A stretch of 56,826 nucleotides of DNA, from positions 1 to 56,826 of the forward strand of contig JASJCR010000029.1 of the NCBI GenBank assembly GCA_030065875.1. Direction: 5' to 3'. Shown here in pieces: positions 34,637-42,151 of the stretch. A program made the translations under genes and the position numbers. The notes under the pieces were generated by a model. It worked only from the letters and a program-made list of their open reading frames with translations. It searched no databases and was not told the origin of the DNA. This DNA comes from Ardenticatenaceae bacterium. Lineage in GTDB: Bacteria > Chloroflexota > Anaerolineae > Promineifilales > Promineifilaceae. Each line of letters begins with the position of its first letter. Position 1 is the stretch's first letter.

Positions 34637-35703
34637 ACTTGACGACCGAATCCATCGACGACCCGGTAATCTGGCAAAACGCCCTCGATCAGCTGCCCGA
34701 TCCTCACCCCCTGCAGACATTCGCCTGGGGCATGGTCAAATCCCGCTGGGGCTGGTCGATGCACCCGACCCTCTTCAAAGATGGCGAAACCCTGGTGGCC
34801 GCAGCCTTAATCTTGAAACGCAAATTGTCCCGCACCCCGTTCTCCATTTTATATGTCCCCAAGGGGCCGGTGTGCGATTATCGACAGGTCAAAATTCGCC
34901 AGGCGGTGCTTGCCAAACTGCCGCAGATCGCTAAAATCCACCGGGGTATCCTCATTAAAATAGATCCTGATGTGCCGTTGGCGTATGGAGTAGAAAAATC
35001 AGCGGATCTTCATGGTCAGGCGCTGCAGCAGGACATCAGCCACCTGGGCTGGCGCTATTCACCCGAGCAGATTCAATTTCGCAACACCGTCACTCTAGAC
35101 CTTACCAGAAGTGAAGAGGACCTGCTTGCCGCGATGAAGCAAAAAACGCGCTACAACATTCGCCTGGCCGGCCGCAAAGAGGTAAAAATTCGCCCGGGAA
35201 CGGCCGCGGATTGGCCTCTGATTCAAGACCTCTATCGCCAAACGGCAGCACGTGATGGGTTTCTAATTCGGCCAGATGCCTATTACCAGGATGCCTGGAG
35301 TACCCTCTTTGACGCCGGAAAATGCCAACCCTTTATCGCTTTTTACCAAGATCAACCCTTAGGTGCACTCCTCATCGTCCACAATGGCCGGCGGGCTATT
35401 TACATGTATGGGGCTTCTACCTCCGTGGAGCGAAAACGCATGCCCAATTATCTACTGCAGTGGGAAGCGATTCGCTGGGCCAAGTCACAAGGTTATGAGC
35501 TGTATGATTTTTGGGGTGCACCGGACAATTTTGTCCCCGAAGATCGTTTATGGGGGGTTTGGCAATTTAAAAAAGGATTCCAGGGCACCGTCACCCACCA
35601 TCTTGGTGCCTGGGATTTTCCGGTCAATCGGCCGCTTTATCGGCTCTTTTCTCAGTGGCTGCCTCGATATCGGGCCCTTTTGCGTCGGAGATCAGAGAAG
35701 TAA
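34633..35703 (+). CDS. FemAB-family aminoacyl transferase, copy 2
   Basis: A 356-residue paralogue of the preceding gene. It shares QTFAWGMVKSRWGW at the start, MKQKTRYNIRLAGRKEV in the middle and YMYGASTSVERKRMPNY near the end, but elsewhere differs clearly, so the pair is an old duplication. The start is GTG 34633, overlapping the TGA of copy 1 (GTGA), which implies translational coupling. In FemA/FemB systems paralogues add successive residues; two enzymes here would be consistent with a two-residue or branched bridge, by inference only. Confidence 0.88.
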   Translation: MNLTTESIDDPVIWQNALDQLPDPHPLQTFAWGMVKSRWGWSMHPTLFKDGETLVAAALILKRKLSRTPFSILYVPKGPVCDYRQVKIRQAVLAKLPQIAKIHRGILIKIDPDVPLAYGVEKSADLHGQALQQDISHLGWRYSPEQIQFRNTVTLDLTRSEEDLLAAMKQKTRYNIRLAGRKEVKIRPGTAADWPLIQDLYRQTAARDGFLIRPDAYYQDAWSTLFDAGKCQPFIAFYQDQPLGALLIVHNGRRAIYMYGASTSVERKRMPNYLLQWEAIRWAKSQGYELYDFWGAPDNFVPEDRLWGVWQFKKGFQGTVTHHLGAWDFPVNRPLYRLFSQWLPRYRALLRRRSEK

Positions 35704-35742
35704 TGTTAAAGAAGGGCATGATGGCCCACAAAAGGAGACGTC

Positions 35743-36819
35743 ATGGGACGACCATTAATTGTTTTAGAAGGAGATCAAACCGGTCAGGAGTTACTGGATG
35801 AGACATTGCGCGTGCTGGATCCGGCCGTTATTCAATTTGAACTCGAATTTATCCATTTTGATTTAAGTCTCGAAAATCGACGAGCCACAAACAATCAGGT
35901 GGTCTACGATGCCGCAAAAGCGATCAGAGAAAATCGGGTTGGCTTAAAAGCGGCCACGATCACCCCGGCTGATCCAGCTGATGTGGGCAGCCCAAACGCC
36001 ATTTTGCGCGAGGCGATGGATGCCGAAATTATCTTGCGCACCGGCCGCCGTATCCCGGGGGTGCGGCCGGTAGGCGGCGTGTATTCTCCGATCAGCGTGG
36101 TGCGCATGGCGGTCGATGACGCGTATGGCGCCAAAGAGTGGCGAGAAAAGATTAATGGGGATGAAATCGCCTATCGCACCGAAAAAATCAGCCGCAAGGT
36201 CGCTCGAGCGGTGGCCCAATTCGCTTTTAAACACGCTCGAGAAGTCAGCGCCAAAGTATTTGGCGGCCCCAAATTTACCGTCAGCGCCACCTATGAAATG
36301 ATGTTTAAAGAGGAGCTGGATCAGGCGGCCGAAGAGTTCGCCGATGTCAGGTATGAGCCACAGCTCATCGACGCCACCTTTGCCCTGTTAATTACCAGCT
36401 CAGGGGACCCCATGGTCATTCCGACTTTGAATCGCGACGGGGATCTTTTATCCGATCTGGTTTTGGCGATGTTTGGGTCAATCGCCGGTGCGGAATCGAT
36501 GGTTATTTCAACCAATGAAGAGGGAGATATCGATTGTGTTATGGCGGAAGCCCCGCACGGCACCGCCCCCACCCTCGAAGGACGAAATATCGCCAACCCC
36601 ATGGCCATGATTTTAGCGGCCGCTTCCCTGCTTGGTTTTTTCAAAGAACCGGAAGCGCGGCGAGCCAGCCGCGCGATCCGCGAAGCAACCCTTGAAGCGG
36701 TTTATGACGGGGTCAAAACGGCCGATCTGGGGGGTCACGCCCATACCGATGAATTTATCAATGAAGTGATACGACGGGTCAAAACCAAGCTGGATGTGTG
36801 GGCGACGCTTGGTTCATAG
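35743..36819 (+). CDS. Divergent isocitrate/isopropylmalate dehydrogenase-family protein
   Basis: A 358-residue protein of the ICDH/IPMDH fold. LEGDQTGQE (residues 7-15) aligns with the GDGIGPE start and GDLLSDLVLAMFGSIAG (about 226-242) with the GDxLSDxxA region. EAPHGTAPTLEG (about 265) matches the cofactor loop. The substrate Arg pattern is altered (ILRTGRRIPGVRP), so it may not act on isocitrate or isopropylmalate. No leuB/leuC/leuD or TCA genes are adjacent. AAAGGAG lies 8 nt before the ATG. Annotated conservatively. Confidence 0.7.
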   Translation: MGRPLIVLEGDQTGQELLDETLRVLDPAVIQFELEFIHFDLSLENRRATNNQVVYDAAKAIRENRVGLKAATITPADPADVGSPNAILREAMDAEIILRTGRRIPGVRPVGGVYSPISVVRMAVDDAYGAKEWREKINGDEIAYRTEKISRKVARAVAQFAFKHAREVSAKVFGGPKFTVSATYEMMFKEELDQAAEEFADVRYEPQLIDATFALLITSSGDPMVIPTLNRDGDLLSDLVLAMFGSIAGAESMVISTNEEGDIDCVMAEAPHGTAPTLEGRNIANPMAMILAAASLLGFFKEPEARRASRAIREATLEAVYDGVKTADLGGHAHTDEFINEVIRRVKTKLDVWATLGS

Positions 36820-36837
36820 AAGAGTAGGTCTAAAATT

Positions 36838-36925
36838 TCACCGCAGAGAGCAATGAGAACACAGAGAAATCTTTGTATTCGCAAATTCTCTGTGCTCTCT
36901 GCGCCTTCAGCGCTCTCTGCGGTGA
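36838..36925. repeat. 88-bp element with 13-bp terminal inverted repeats
   Basis: TCACCGCAGAGAG (36838-36850) is the exact reverse complement of CTCTCTGCGGTGA (36913-36925), with inner CTCTGTGCTCTCTGCG repeats. It is a hairpin-forming intergenic repeat of the MITE/REP type. Confidence 0.7.
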
Positions 36926-36964
36926 GTAAAGTTTTTCAAACAGCCTGAGAACTGAGCACTCAAA

Positions 36965-36992
36965 ACTCAGGACTCAGGACTCAGGACTCAGG
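36965..36992. repeat. Heptanucleotide tandem repeat (ACTCAGG)4
   Basis: Four perfect copies of ACTCAGG, ending 5 bp before the stop codon of the double-YccF gene on the opposite strand. It lies downstream of both flanking genes. Confidence 0.9.
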
Positions 36993-36996
36993 ACTA

Positions 36997-37431
36997 TTAT
37001 CCCCTCTGCAGCGTGGTTACCGTTGGCAGACCGTTTAACATCAACACGCCAATGGGCAGGCCGATGATGGTCAAACACAGGAGCCAGCCCAGGGCGGCCC
37101 ACAACAGGCTAAACCACCAGCCAATCACGAGGAAGTAAAGGGCCCGGAGCAAAAATGGCGGCTGATTGGCCGACACAAAGTAGCGGTGTCCGCTTTTGTC
37201 ATCGACATACATGCCCGGCCGCGCCTTCAGCGTTAAGACCTGGGGAACCCGGTCGATCATCCATAATCCAAGCGGCAGTCCGAGCACCGTCAGGTTAAGG
37301 GCCCAGGCGATTAAAATCCAGACGCCGGTTAATTCCCACCCCAGGACAAAAAACCAGACGGCCCGCAAAATAAAAGGTAATTCTTTTACCTTCTCAACAT
37401 GTGTTTTTGTTTCAACTTGATAAGTGGTCAC
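36997..37431 (-). CDS. Double YccF-domain membrane protein
   Basis: A protein of about 144 residues with two tandem YccF-like units. The first carries LPFILRAVWFFVLGWELTGVW and GLPLGLWMIDRVP, the second PPFLLRALYFLVIGWWFSLLW and GLPIGVLMLNGLP. Each unit has two membrane segments, giving four in all. YccF is a small membrane family of unknown function. GTG 37431 is preferred over GTG 37443 because GGAGG lies 5 nt ahead of it. It is divergent from the SPFH-like gene, so a shared control region is possible. Confidence 0.8.
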   Translation of the reverse strand: MTTYQVETKTHVEKVKELPFILRAVWFFVLGWELTGVWILIAWALNLTVLGLPLGLWMIDRVPQVLTLKARPGMYVDDKSGHRYFVSANQPPFLLRALYFLVIGWWFSLLWAALGWLLCLTIIGLPIGVLMLNGLPTVTTLQRG

Positions 37432-37443
37432 GTCATCCTCCAC

Positions 37444-37844
37444 ACACTTTTACATTTAACTTGATTGCCCGACAAGTGGGTCCATCAGAGGTCCAATATG
37501 ATTTTCTAAACAACTATTAACCATTACGTGAATCTCCCGGCAATGTTTCGACCAATTTACTGCAACTTTTTTCTAAACTCTCCGTAATTATTATTTGAAT
37601 GAACCTTTTGAAATTTGTGTCCAGAATTTCATTGCATTCCCCATCAACTCCTTTAAAATTTGACCCATGCTGGTTTTTGTGCGTTAAGGCTTTGTAAAGA
37701 TTTAGCGAGCAGAAGTCAGTCTGTGTTATGCCATCAGTTGGCCGTCTTCTTATCAGCCACAGGCTGAGATGACCACCTCAGACAATTTGTCTACACGTTA
37801 GATTGTTGATGAGAATCGGCCCTCAATTATTAAAGGAGCAACAA
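37444..37844. other. 400-bp divergent intergenic region
   Basis: No gene is seen. The AGACAATTTGTCT palindrome (37780-37792) and a small TCAGCC-ACA-GGCTGA hairpin (37753-37767) are the only structured elements. They lie 50-90 bp before the SPFH-like gene and could be regulatory. The rest is AT-rich without a recognisable promoter. Confidence 0.5.
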
Positions 37845-39923
37845 GTGACCCAGCAAAATCAAACCCCAACCAGAGATAGGCAGGCGGAAGTGGCCGCAGC
37901 CGCTCAAAATACACAGCGAACCGTCTCGCAGGCTGCAGAGAGCATTCACGCTTTGCGCACCGAAACCGATCGCGCCAGCAGCTTGCTGGGCTTTGGCCGT
38001 CGGATATGGGTGCCGGCCGATGAGGTCCATGTCGTTGTCGGGCATGGTTTCCACATTACCCGCAGCGCCCGCGAGGCCAAGGTTTATGGGCAGGCGGCCG
38101 GTCAATCCTCTCAATATTGGCTCAACCCCCGAACCAAGGTCATCAAATTAAAAACGATCAGCTTTACCGTACCCCTTCACGGGTTTAACGGATCGGGGAT
38201 TGAAGCGCTGGACGCCAATAAAGTGAGCTTCCGCCTGTGGGCTCACGCCGTAGCCCAGCTCAACCCATCCAGAGCGGACGTTGCCGCGCGGCGGATCGGG
38301 CAGGATACCGAAGGGCTGGTTCGTACCATCACCCAGGTGGCCATGTCGGAATTGATCGAAGCGGCCGCTCAATTAGAGCTCAACCAGATCATCGCCAACC
38401 GGCAGGAACTGGCCCGGCAGGCGTTTGGAAACGTCAATACCGCCCTCTCCGAATTGGGGTATGATTTGTCGGTTCTCACCGTCACCCGCCTGGCCGGTGA
38501 CGCCTATGCCAAATTAGTCACCCAGGCTGAATCGCGAATTTCCAAAGAAACGACGATTACCATCAACCGCGAACAGCTGGCAGAGAAAGAAGACGTAGAG
38601 CTGCGGGAGCAGCGCGAAGCTCAAATTGAAGCGGAAACCCAGCAGGAAAAAGCGGCCGTCGAAGCGGTCACCACCGAAAAATTGGTGGCCACCGAACGGG
38701 CCAAACAAAAAGCGATGCTGGAAAAAGTTGGGTTGGATAAGGAGCTGTCGGAAGCGGAAGCGGAAAAAAATGCCAGTCTGCAACGCAAGCAGGCCGAATA
38801 CGGTGCCCAGATTCGAGCGCTTGAGCAGCAAAAAGAGCTGGAATTAACCATTGCCCGCTCTGAAGCGGATGCGGATCGCATCGCCTTGGAACAGGCTAAA
38901 AAGATCGAGCGGGATGCTGAGCTGACCGAAGCAGAAGCGGAGCGGCTGCGACGGCAAGAGCTGGCGGCCGCAGAGCGCGCCAAAGAAGTGGCCCTCGTCA
39001 AAGAAAATGAGGTTGCCGAATCGTATGAGATTCAGGCGCAGGCGGAAGCCCGGGCGCTGGAAGTGAAAGTTGAGGCGGAAACGCGGGCTGAGCTGGCCCG
39101 AGCGGAAGCGGAAGCGCGTTCAACCGAACAGCGCGCGATTGCCGCAAAAACCAGAGCCGAAGCCACACGTGCCGAAACGGCCGCGGCCGGTCTGGCCGAA
39201 GCGGAAGTTGCCGAGGCGCAGGTGCGGGTCTCCGAGCAAAAAGTTGCCGTCGGCCGAGCGGAAGGGCTGGCTGAAGCGGAAATCGCCCAGGCCAAAGCGG
39301 AAGCCGAAGCGCTGCGCGAGCAAAAATTGCGCGAAATTGAGATCAGCGCCCAGCGTCAGCTGGCCAAGCTGTATCAAGATGCACCGGTTTTGGTTGACCT
39401 GGAAAAAGCCCGTTTGGCGTATGCTCACAAAACTCGCCTGGCTGAAATTCAGGCGGATGCCTCAATTCGGGCGTTTGAAGCAATTGCTCCGGGCATTAAA
39501 ATCAACGTGGTGGGCAACGGCGGGCAAATCGGCTCGATCATGTCCAATGTTCTGACCCTTTCCCACACCATTAACGCGGTGGGTGATGAGGTTCCGGCCG
39601 TCGGCCGTCTGCTTGATGGTGATTCCAGCGGCGATGGGTTTCTCAGCCTGCTGCCCCATTGGACGGCGCTAATGCCCTCGATGGAATCGGTTATGACTGA
39701 AATGAACCCGCGGGCGTTTTCATCTCTAACCGTGGCCGATATGGTTGAACGTCTGGGATCGGTCGTTGCCGGACAGGAAGATTTGGTAACCGCCTTGATG
39801 AAACTCAAGGGCGACGCCAATTTTAGACTTGTTGGAAACATGCCTGTTCGCTCAGTTTTAGGGCTTTTTGGGATCAAATCTGAACTGCCGACTGAGGAAA
39901 TCATCATTACCGACGAATCGTAA
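37845..39923 (+). CDS. SPFH/flotillin-like coiled-coil protein
   Basis: A 692-residue protein. Residues about 50-220 resemble a band-7/SPFH module (FGRRIWVPADEVHVVVGHGF, then TISFTVPL..G..ALDANKVSF). Residues about 225-560 are a very long Ala/Glu/Arg/Lys coiled coil with flotillin-like AEA repeats. Residues about 575-692 form a less charged tail. No N-terminal membrane anchor is visible, so membrane attachment would need another element. GTG 37845 is chosen because AAGGAG lies 6 nt upstream; an in-frame ATG at 37803 has no Shine-Dalgarno. Flotillins organise membrane domains; here the divergent neighbour is a double-YccF membrane protein. A terminator follows. Confidence 0.72.
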   Translation: MTQQNQTPTRDRQAEVAAAAQNTQRTVSQAAESIHALRTETDRASSLLGFGRRIWVPADEVHVVVGHGFHITRSAREAKVYGQAAGQSSQYWLNPRTKVIKLKTISFTVPLHGFNGSGIEALDANKVSFRLWAHAVAQLNPSRADVAARRIGQDTEGLVRTITQVAMSELIEAAAQLELNQIIANRQELARQAFGNVNTALSELGYDLSVLTVTRLAGDAYAKLVTQAESRISKETTITINREQLAEKEDVELREQREAQIEAETQQEKAAVEAVTTEKLVATERAKQKAMLEKVGLDKELSEAEAEKNASLQRKQAEYGAQIRALEQQKELELTIARSEADADRIALEQAKKIERDAELTEAEAERLRRQELAAAERAKEVALVKENEVAESYEIQAQAEARALEVKVEAETRAELARAEAEARSTEQRAIAAKTRAEATRAETAAAGLAEAEVAEAQVRVSEQKVAVGRAEGLAEAEIAQAKAEAEALREQKLREIEISAQRQLAKLYQDAPVLVDLEKARLAYAHKTRLAEIQADASIRAFEAIAPGIKINVVGNGGQIGSIMSNVLTLSHTINAVGDEVPAVGRLLDGDSSGDGFLSLLPHWTALMPSMESVMTEMNPRAFSSLTVADMVERLGSVVAGQEDLVTALMKLKGDANFRLVGNMPVRSVLGLFGIKSELPTEEIIITDES

Positions 39924-39952
39924 CCCTCGCCGCTGGTGGAGGATGATTCACA

Positions 39953-39985
39953 GGACACCGCGTATATGCGGTGTCCATTTATTTT
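39953..39985 (+). terminator. Intrinsic terminator after the SPFH-like gene
   Basis: GGACACCGC (39953-39961) pairs with GCGGTGTCC (39968-39976), followed by ATTTATTTT. Confidence 0.8.
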
Positions 39986-40040
39986 CGACTGACATTTGAT
40001 CCGACAGGATGATCCAGCCTCAATTTGACGATTTTTTCTA

Positions 40041-40066
40041 TAGCCGTCGATTAAAACCGACGGCTA
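40041..40066. repeat. Intergenic hairpin TAGCCGTCG/CGACGGCTA
   Basis: A 9-bp perfect inverted repeat with an 8-nt loop, followed by a second hairpin with CCCCG/CGGGG arms near 40275-40294. Both lie in the 425-bp gap before osmC. Confidence 0.6.
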
Positions 40067-40130
40067 AAGGGTTGGTTTAACATCTGGTCAGGCCCTTTAG
40101 CCCCGTATTTTTGAATTTTGACAAAAAATA

Positions 40131-40262
40131 CCAACATCACAGCGTCATTCCCGCGAAAGCGGGAATCCATTCGATTGCCACCGATGGATCCCCGCTTTCG
40201 CGGGGATGACGGGCCTGTTTTGGAAGATGGTTCGTATCACTATTTATTTGTTAATCTTCAAT
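40131..40262 (-). repeat. Dispersed repeat with GTCATTCCCGCG palindrome, inverted copy
   Basis: On the minus strand this matches 53293-53453: ATTGAAGATT, an AACAAATAAAT-like run, GAACCATC, GTCATCC, GGGGATCCATCGGTG and AATGGATTCCCGCTTTCGC occur in the same order. The CCCGCGAAAGCGGG core forms hairpins. Confidence 0.75.
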
Positions 40263-40349
40263 AATGTGGTTTTAGCCCCGTATTTTAATGCGGGGGTGAA
40301 GAGATACCCCAAACGTCAACACAACCTAATCAAAAACAAGGAGATTCAG

Positions 40350-40754
40350 ATGCAGGTTAATGTAACGGTGGACCAAATGGGCACCATTGCCTCTCGCGGT
40401 GGTGTACGCGGTCATGAAGTCATGATCGACCGGCCAGAAAGCAAAGGGGGCAGTGATCGGGGAGCAATGGGGGGTGAACTGCTCCTCGTTTCTCTAGCGG
40501 GGTGTTTTATGAGTAATTTGCTCGAGGCGATTCGGGTTCGAGACGCGGCCATCAAAGACGTCCATATCGATGTGTCCGGCACGGTAAATGGCGCCCCCGG
40601 CCGCTTTACAGACATTCACATGGCCGTGTCAGCAGCCCATTCCGATCCGGCTGAGCTGGCAAAATTAATCACCATCGCCGAACGATCCTGTCTGGTCGCC
40701 AACACGATGAAAGAAGCGGTAAACCTGACCATCAGCGCTGCCGAAGCGATTTAA
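40350..40754 (+). CDS. OsmC family peroxiredoxin-like protein
   Basis: A 134-residue OsmC/Ohr-fold protein. The two redox cysteines are placed as in the family: LAGCFMSNLLEAI near residue 50 and ERSCLVANTM near residue 113. Family members reduce organic or fatty-acid hydroperoxides using dihydrolipoyl or thiol donors; the exact substrate is not known. ATG 40350 has AAGGAG 6 nt upstream; an in-frame extension from 40206 would translate a dispersed repeat. Confidence 0.88.
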   Translation: MQVNVTVDQMGTIASRGGVRGHEVMIDRPESKGGSDRGAMGGELLLVSLAGCFMSNLLEAIRVRDAAIKDVHIDVSGTVNGAPGRFTDIHMAVSAAHSDPAELAKLITIAERSCLVANTMKEAVNLTISAAEAI

Positions 40755-40767
40755 CCAATCTACATGC

Positions 40768-40795
40768 GTAGGGGCTTGGCTAGCCAAGCCCCTAC
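40768..40795. repeat. 28-bp perfect palindrome after osmC
   Basis: Arms GTAGGGGCTTGGCT and AGCCAAGCCCCTAC meet without a loop. There is no T-run, so it is more likely a REP-like repeat than a terminator. The remaining 260 bp to the HMA gene hold no gene. Confidence 0.8.
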
Positions 40796-41057
40796 ACAAA
40801 GGCTTTGGTTTCCTCCTGGCCACGGGTCCACAGCTCGAACGCGGCAAGGACGGTCGGCTTTGTGGTGATGCGTAAGCTGTGGCCTCTTTGCTACGGCGTC
40901 TTGAAAAGTGTACGCTGCCAAGCGGCGGAAATCGCATGACTTTTCACACGATACTCATTCTGAGCGATGACAGGTGGTTCGCAGTCGTTTCTTTCCTGGG
41001 GCCTTGACGCTAAAAATCAATTACCCAATTAATTTCTCAATTTCCATAATTCGGCTG

Positions 41058-41264
41058 CTATTCAGCGGCCGGATATTCAATTTCTTCCAGCAGGGTGGAA
41101 ATCTTTTCCCAATCTGCGGGGGCGTCCCATGAGATCGTCACTTTTTTCTCCGGGATGCTAATCTGCACGTCGCTTACGCCGCCCAACTCGCGGACTTCCA
41201 TATCGATCAGCTTTGCGCAATGTTCACAGCTGATATTGGGTACATTCACCGTTTTGGTGTTCAT
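41058..41264 (-). CDS. Heavy-metal-associated (CopZ-like) metallochaperone
   Basis: A 68-residue single HMA domain. The metal-binding motif is SCEHCAK (Cys13, Cys16) after an NVPNI strand, and the ferredoxin-like beta-alpha-beta-beta-alpha-beta pattern fills the rest. It should bind Cu(I) or a similar soft metal in the cytosol and pass it to a P-type ATPase, which is not in the window. AGGAG lies 8 nt before the ATG and directly abuts a 16-copy heptanucleotide repeat, so repeat length could alter translation or transcription. Confidence 0.88.
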   Translation of the reverse strand: MNTKTVNVPNISCEHCAKLIDMEVRELGGVSDVQISIPEKKVTISWDAPADWEKISTLLEEIEYPAAE

Positions 41265-41275
41265 TGGTTAACTCC

Positions 41276-41387
41276 TGATAGCTGATAGCTGATAGCTGAT
41301 AGCTGATAGCTGATAGCTGATAGCTGATAGCTGATAGCTGATAGCTGATAGCTGATAGCTGATAGCTGATAGCTGATAGCTGATAGC
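41276..41387. repeat. Heptanucleotide tandem repeat (TGATAGC)16
   Basis: Sixteen perfect, uninterrupted copies (112 bp). On the minus strand it reads (GCTATCA)16 and is followed at once by the AGGAG of the HMA gene. Perfect copies suggest ongoing slippage. It is not a CRISPR: the units are contiguous, without spacers. Confidence 0.95.
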
Positions 41388-41488
41388 TAAAAATAATAAA
41401 TCATGCGCCCCGCCTGTCAACCCCTTTTTGCTATTTTGCTAACAGGCCCGCAGGGCCGTGCTAAATTCCTAACAGGCGCCGTACTGTT

Positions 41489-41869
41489 TCACTCCACCAG
41501 CGCGACCGCCTCAATTTCGACCAGGGCGTCTAAAGGCAGGGAAGCGGAAACGGTTGAGCGAGCCGGTTTCCCTTCAGAAAAGTAACGGCCGTAAACGGCG
41601 TTCAATTCAGCAAAATTTCCCATGTCTGATATAAAAACCGTCGTTTTAACGACGTTTTCCAGCGAGGTACCGGCTGCTTCCAAAACCGCCTTGAGGTTTT
41701 CCAAAACGCGTTCCGCCTGCTCTGTCACGGTGTCACCCACCATTTTTCCGCTTGCTGGATCGAGGGCGATTTGACCGGCCGTGTAAACAAGATTGCCTAC
41801 ACGAACCGCCTGGCTGTAGGGGCCAACGGCGGCTGGGGCATGATTGGTTGAAATGATTTCTTTGGGCAT
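41489..41869 (-). CDS. ridA: RidA family reactive intermediate deaminase
   Basis: A 126-residue YjgF/YER057c/UK114 protein that hydrolyses 2-aminoacrylate and related enamines formed by PLP enzymes. [12 protein letters not shown] (residues 11-22), GQIALDP, the GRYF segment and the C-terminal [21 protein letters not shown] with the catalytic Arg are typical. GGAGAT lies 6 nt before the ATG. It probably protects amino acid metabolism generally; the neighbouring asd is on the same strand but separated by a repeat. Confidence 0.95.
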   Translation of the reverse strand: MPKEIISTNHAPAAVGPYSQAVRVGNLVYTAGQIALDPASGKMVGDTVTEQAERVLENLKAVLEAAGTSLENVVKTTVFISDMGNFAELNAVYGRYFSEGKPARSTVSASLPLDALVEIEAVALVE

Positions 41870-41976
41870 CGGTTTATCTCCAGGTATTTTTTTTACTATT
41901 TTACTTCCTTTTTCCCCAATTCTCCTCTCCTTTTGTTTGAGGCAGGGACCAGCAAAAATTTATCTTTCTTATACAG

Positions 41977-42087
41977 TCCGACAAACTCCCCTCCCCGCGT
42001 CGGGGAGGGGCTGGGGGAGGGGTAAGATGACCGCCAAAAGACCCACCCCCTAACCCCCTCCCGATTCGGGAGGGGGAATTTGTCGGA
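41977..42087. repeat. Nested inverted-repeat element
   Basis: TCCGACAAA (41977-41985) and TTTGTCGGA (42079-42087) are perfect terminal inverted repeats. Inside are CCCTCCCCGCGTCGGGGAGG and CCCTCCCGATTCGGGAGGG hairpins. It is a 111-bp REP/MITE-like element between asd and ridA with no coding capacity. Confidence 0.75.
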
Positions 42088-42151
42088 TTATAAAGCGCAT
42101 TTTCTCATTTATTTAGCGACCTGTCCGCCCCTGGGCCCCTTGATTATCCGG

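Noticed and set aside
38621..39428. Long antisense frames across the SPFH-like gene
   Set aside because: They mirror the Ala/Glu-rich coiled-coil codons of the plus-strand gene and have low-complexity Ser/Ala or Phe/Leu composition.
40206..40349. N-terminal extension of the OsmC-like protein
   Set aside because: It would translate a dispersed repeat; ATG 40350 has AAGGAG at good spacing and starts the conserved domain.
41276..41387. CRISPR-like array at the TGATAGC tract
   Set aside because: The units are 7 bp and contiguous; there are no spacers and no cas genes.
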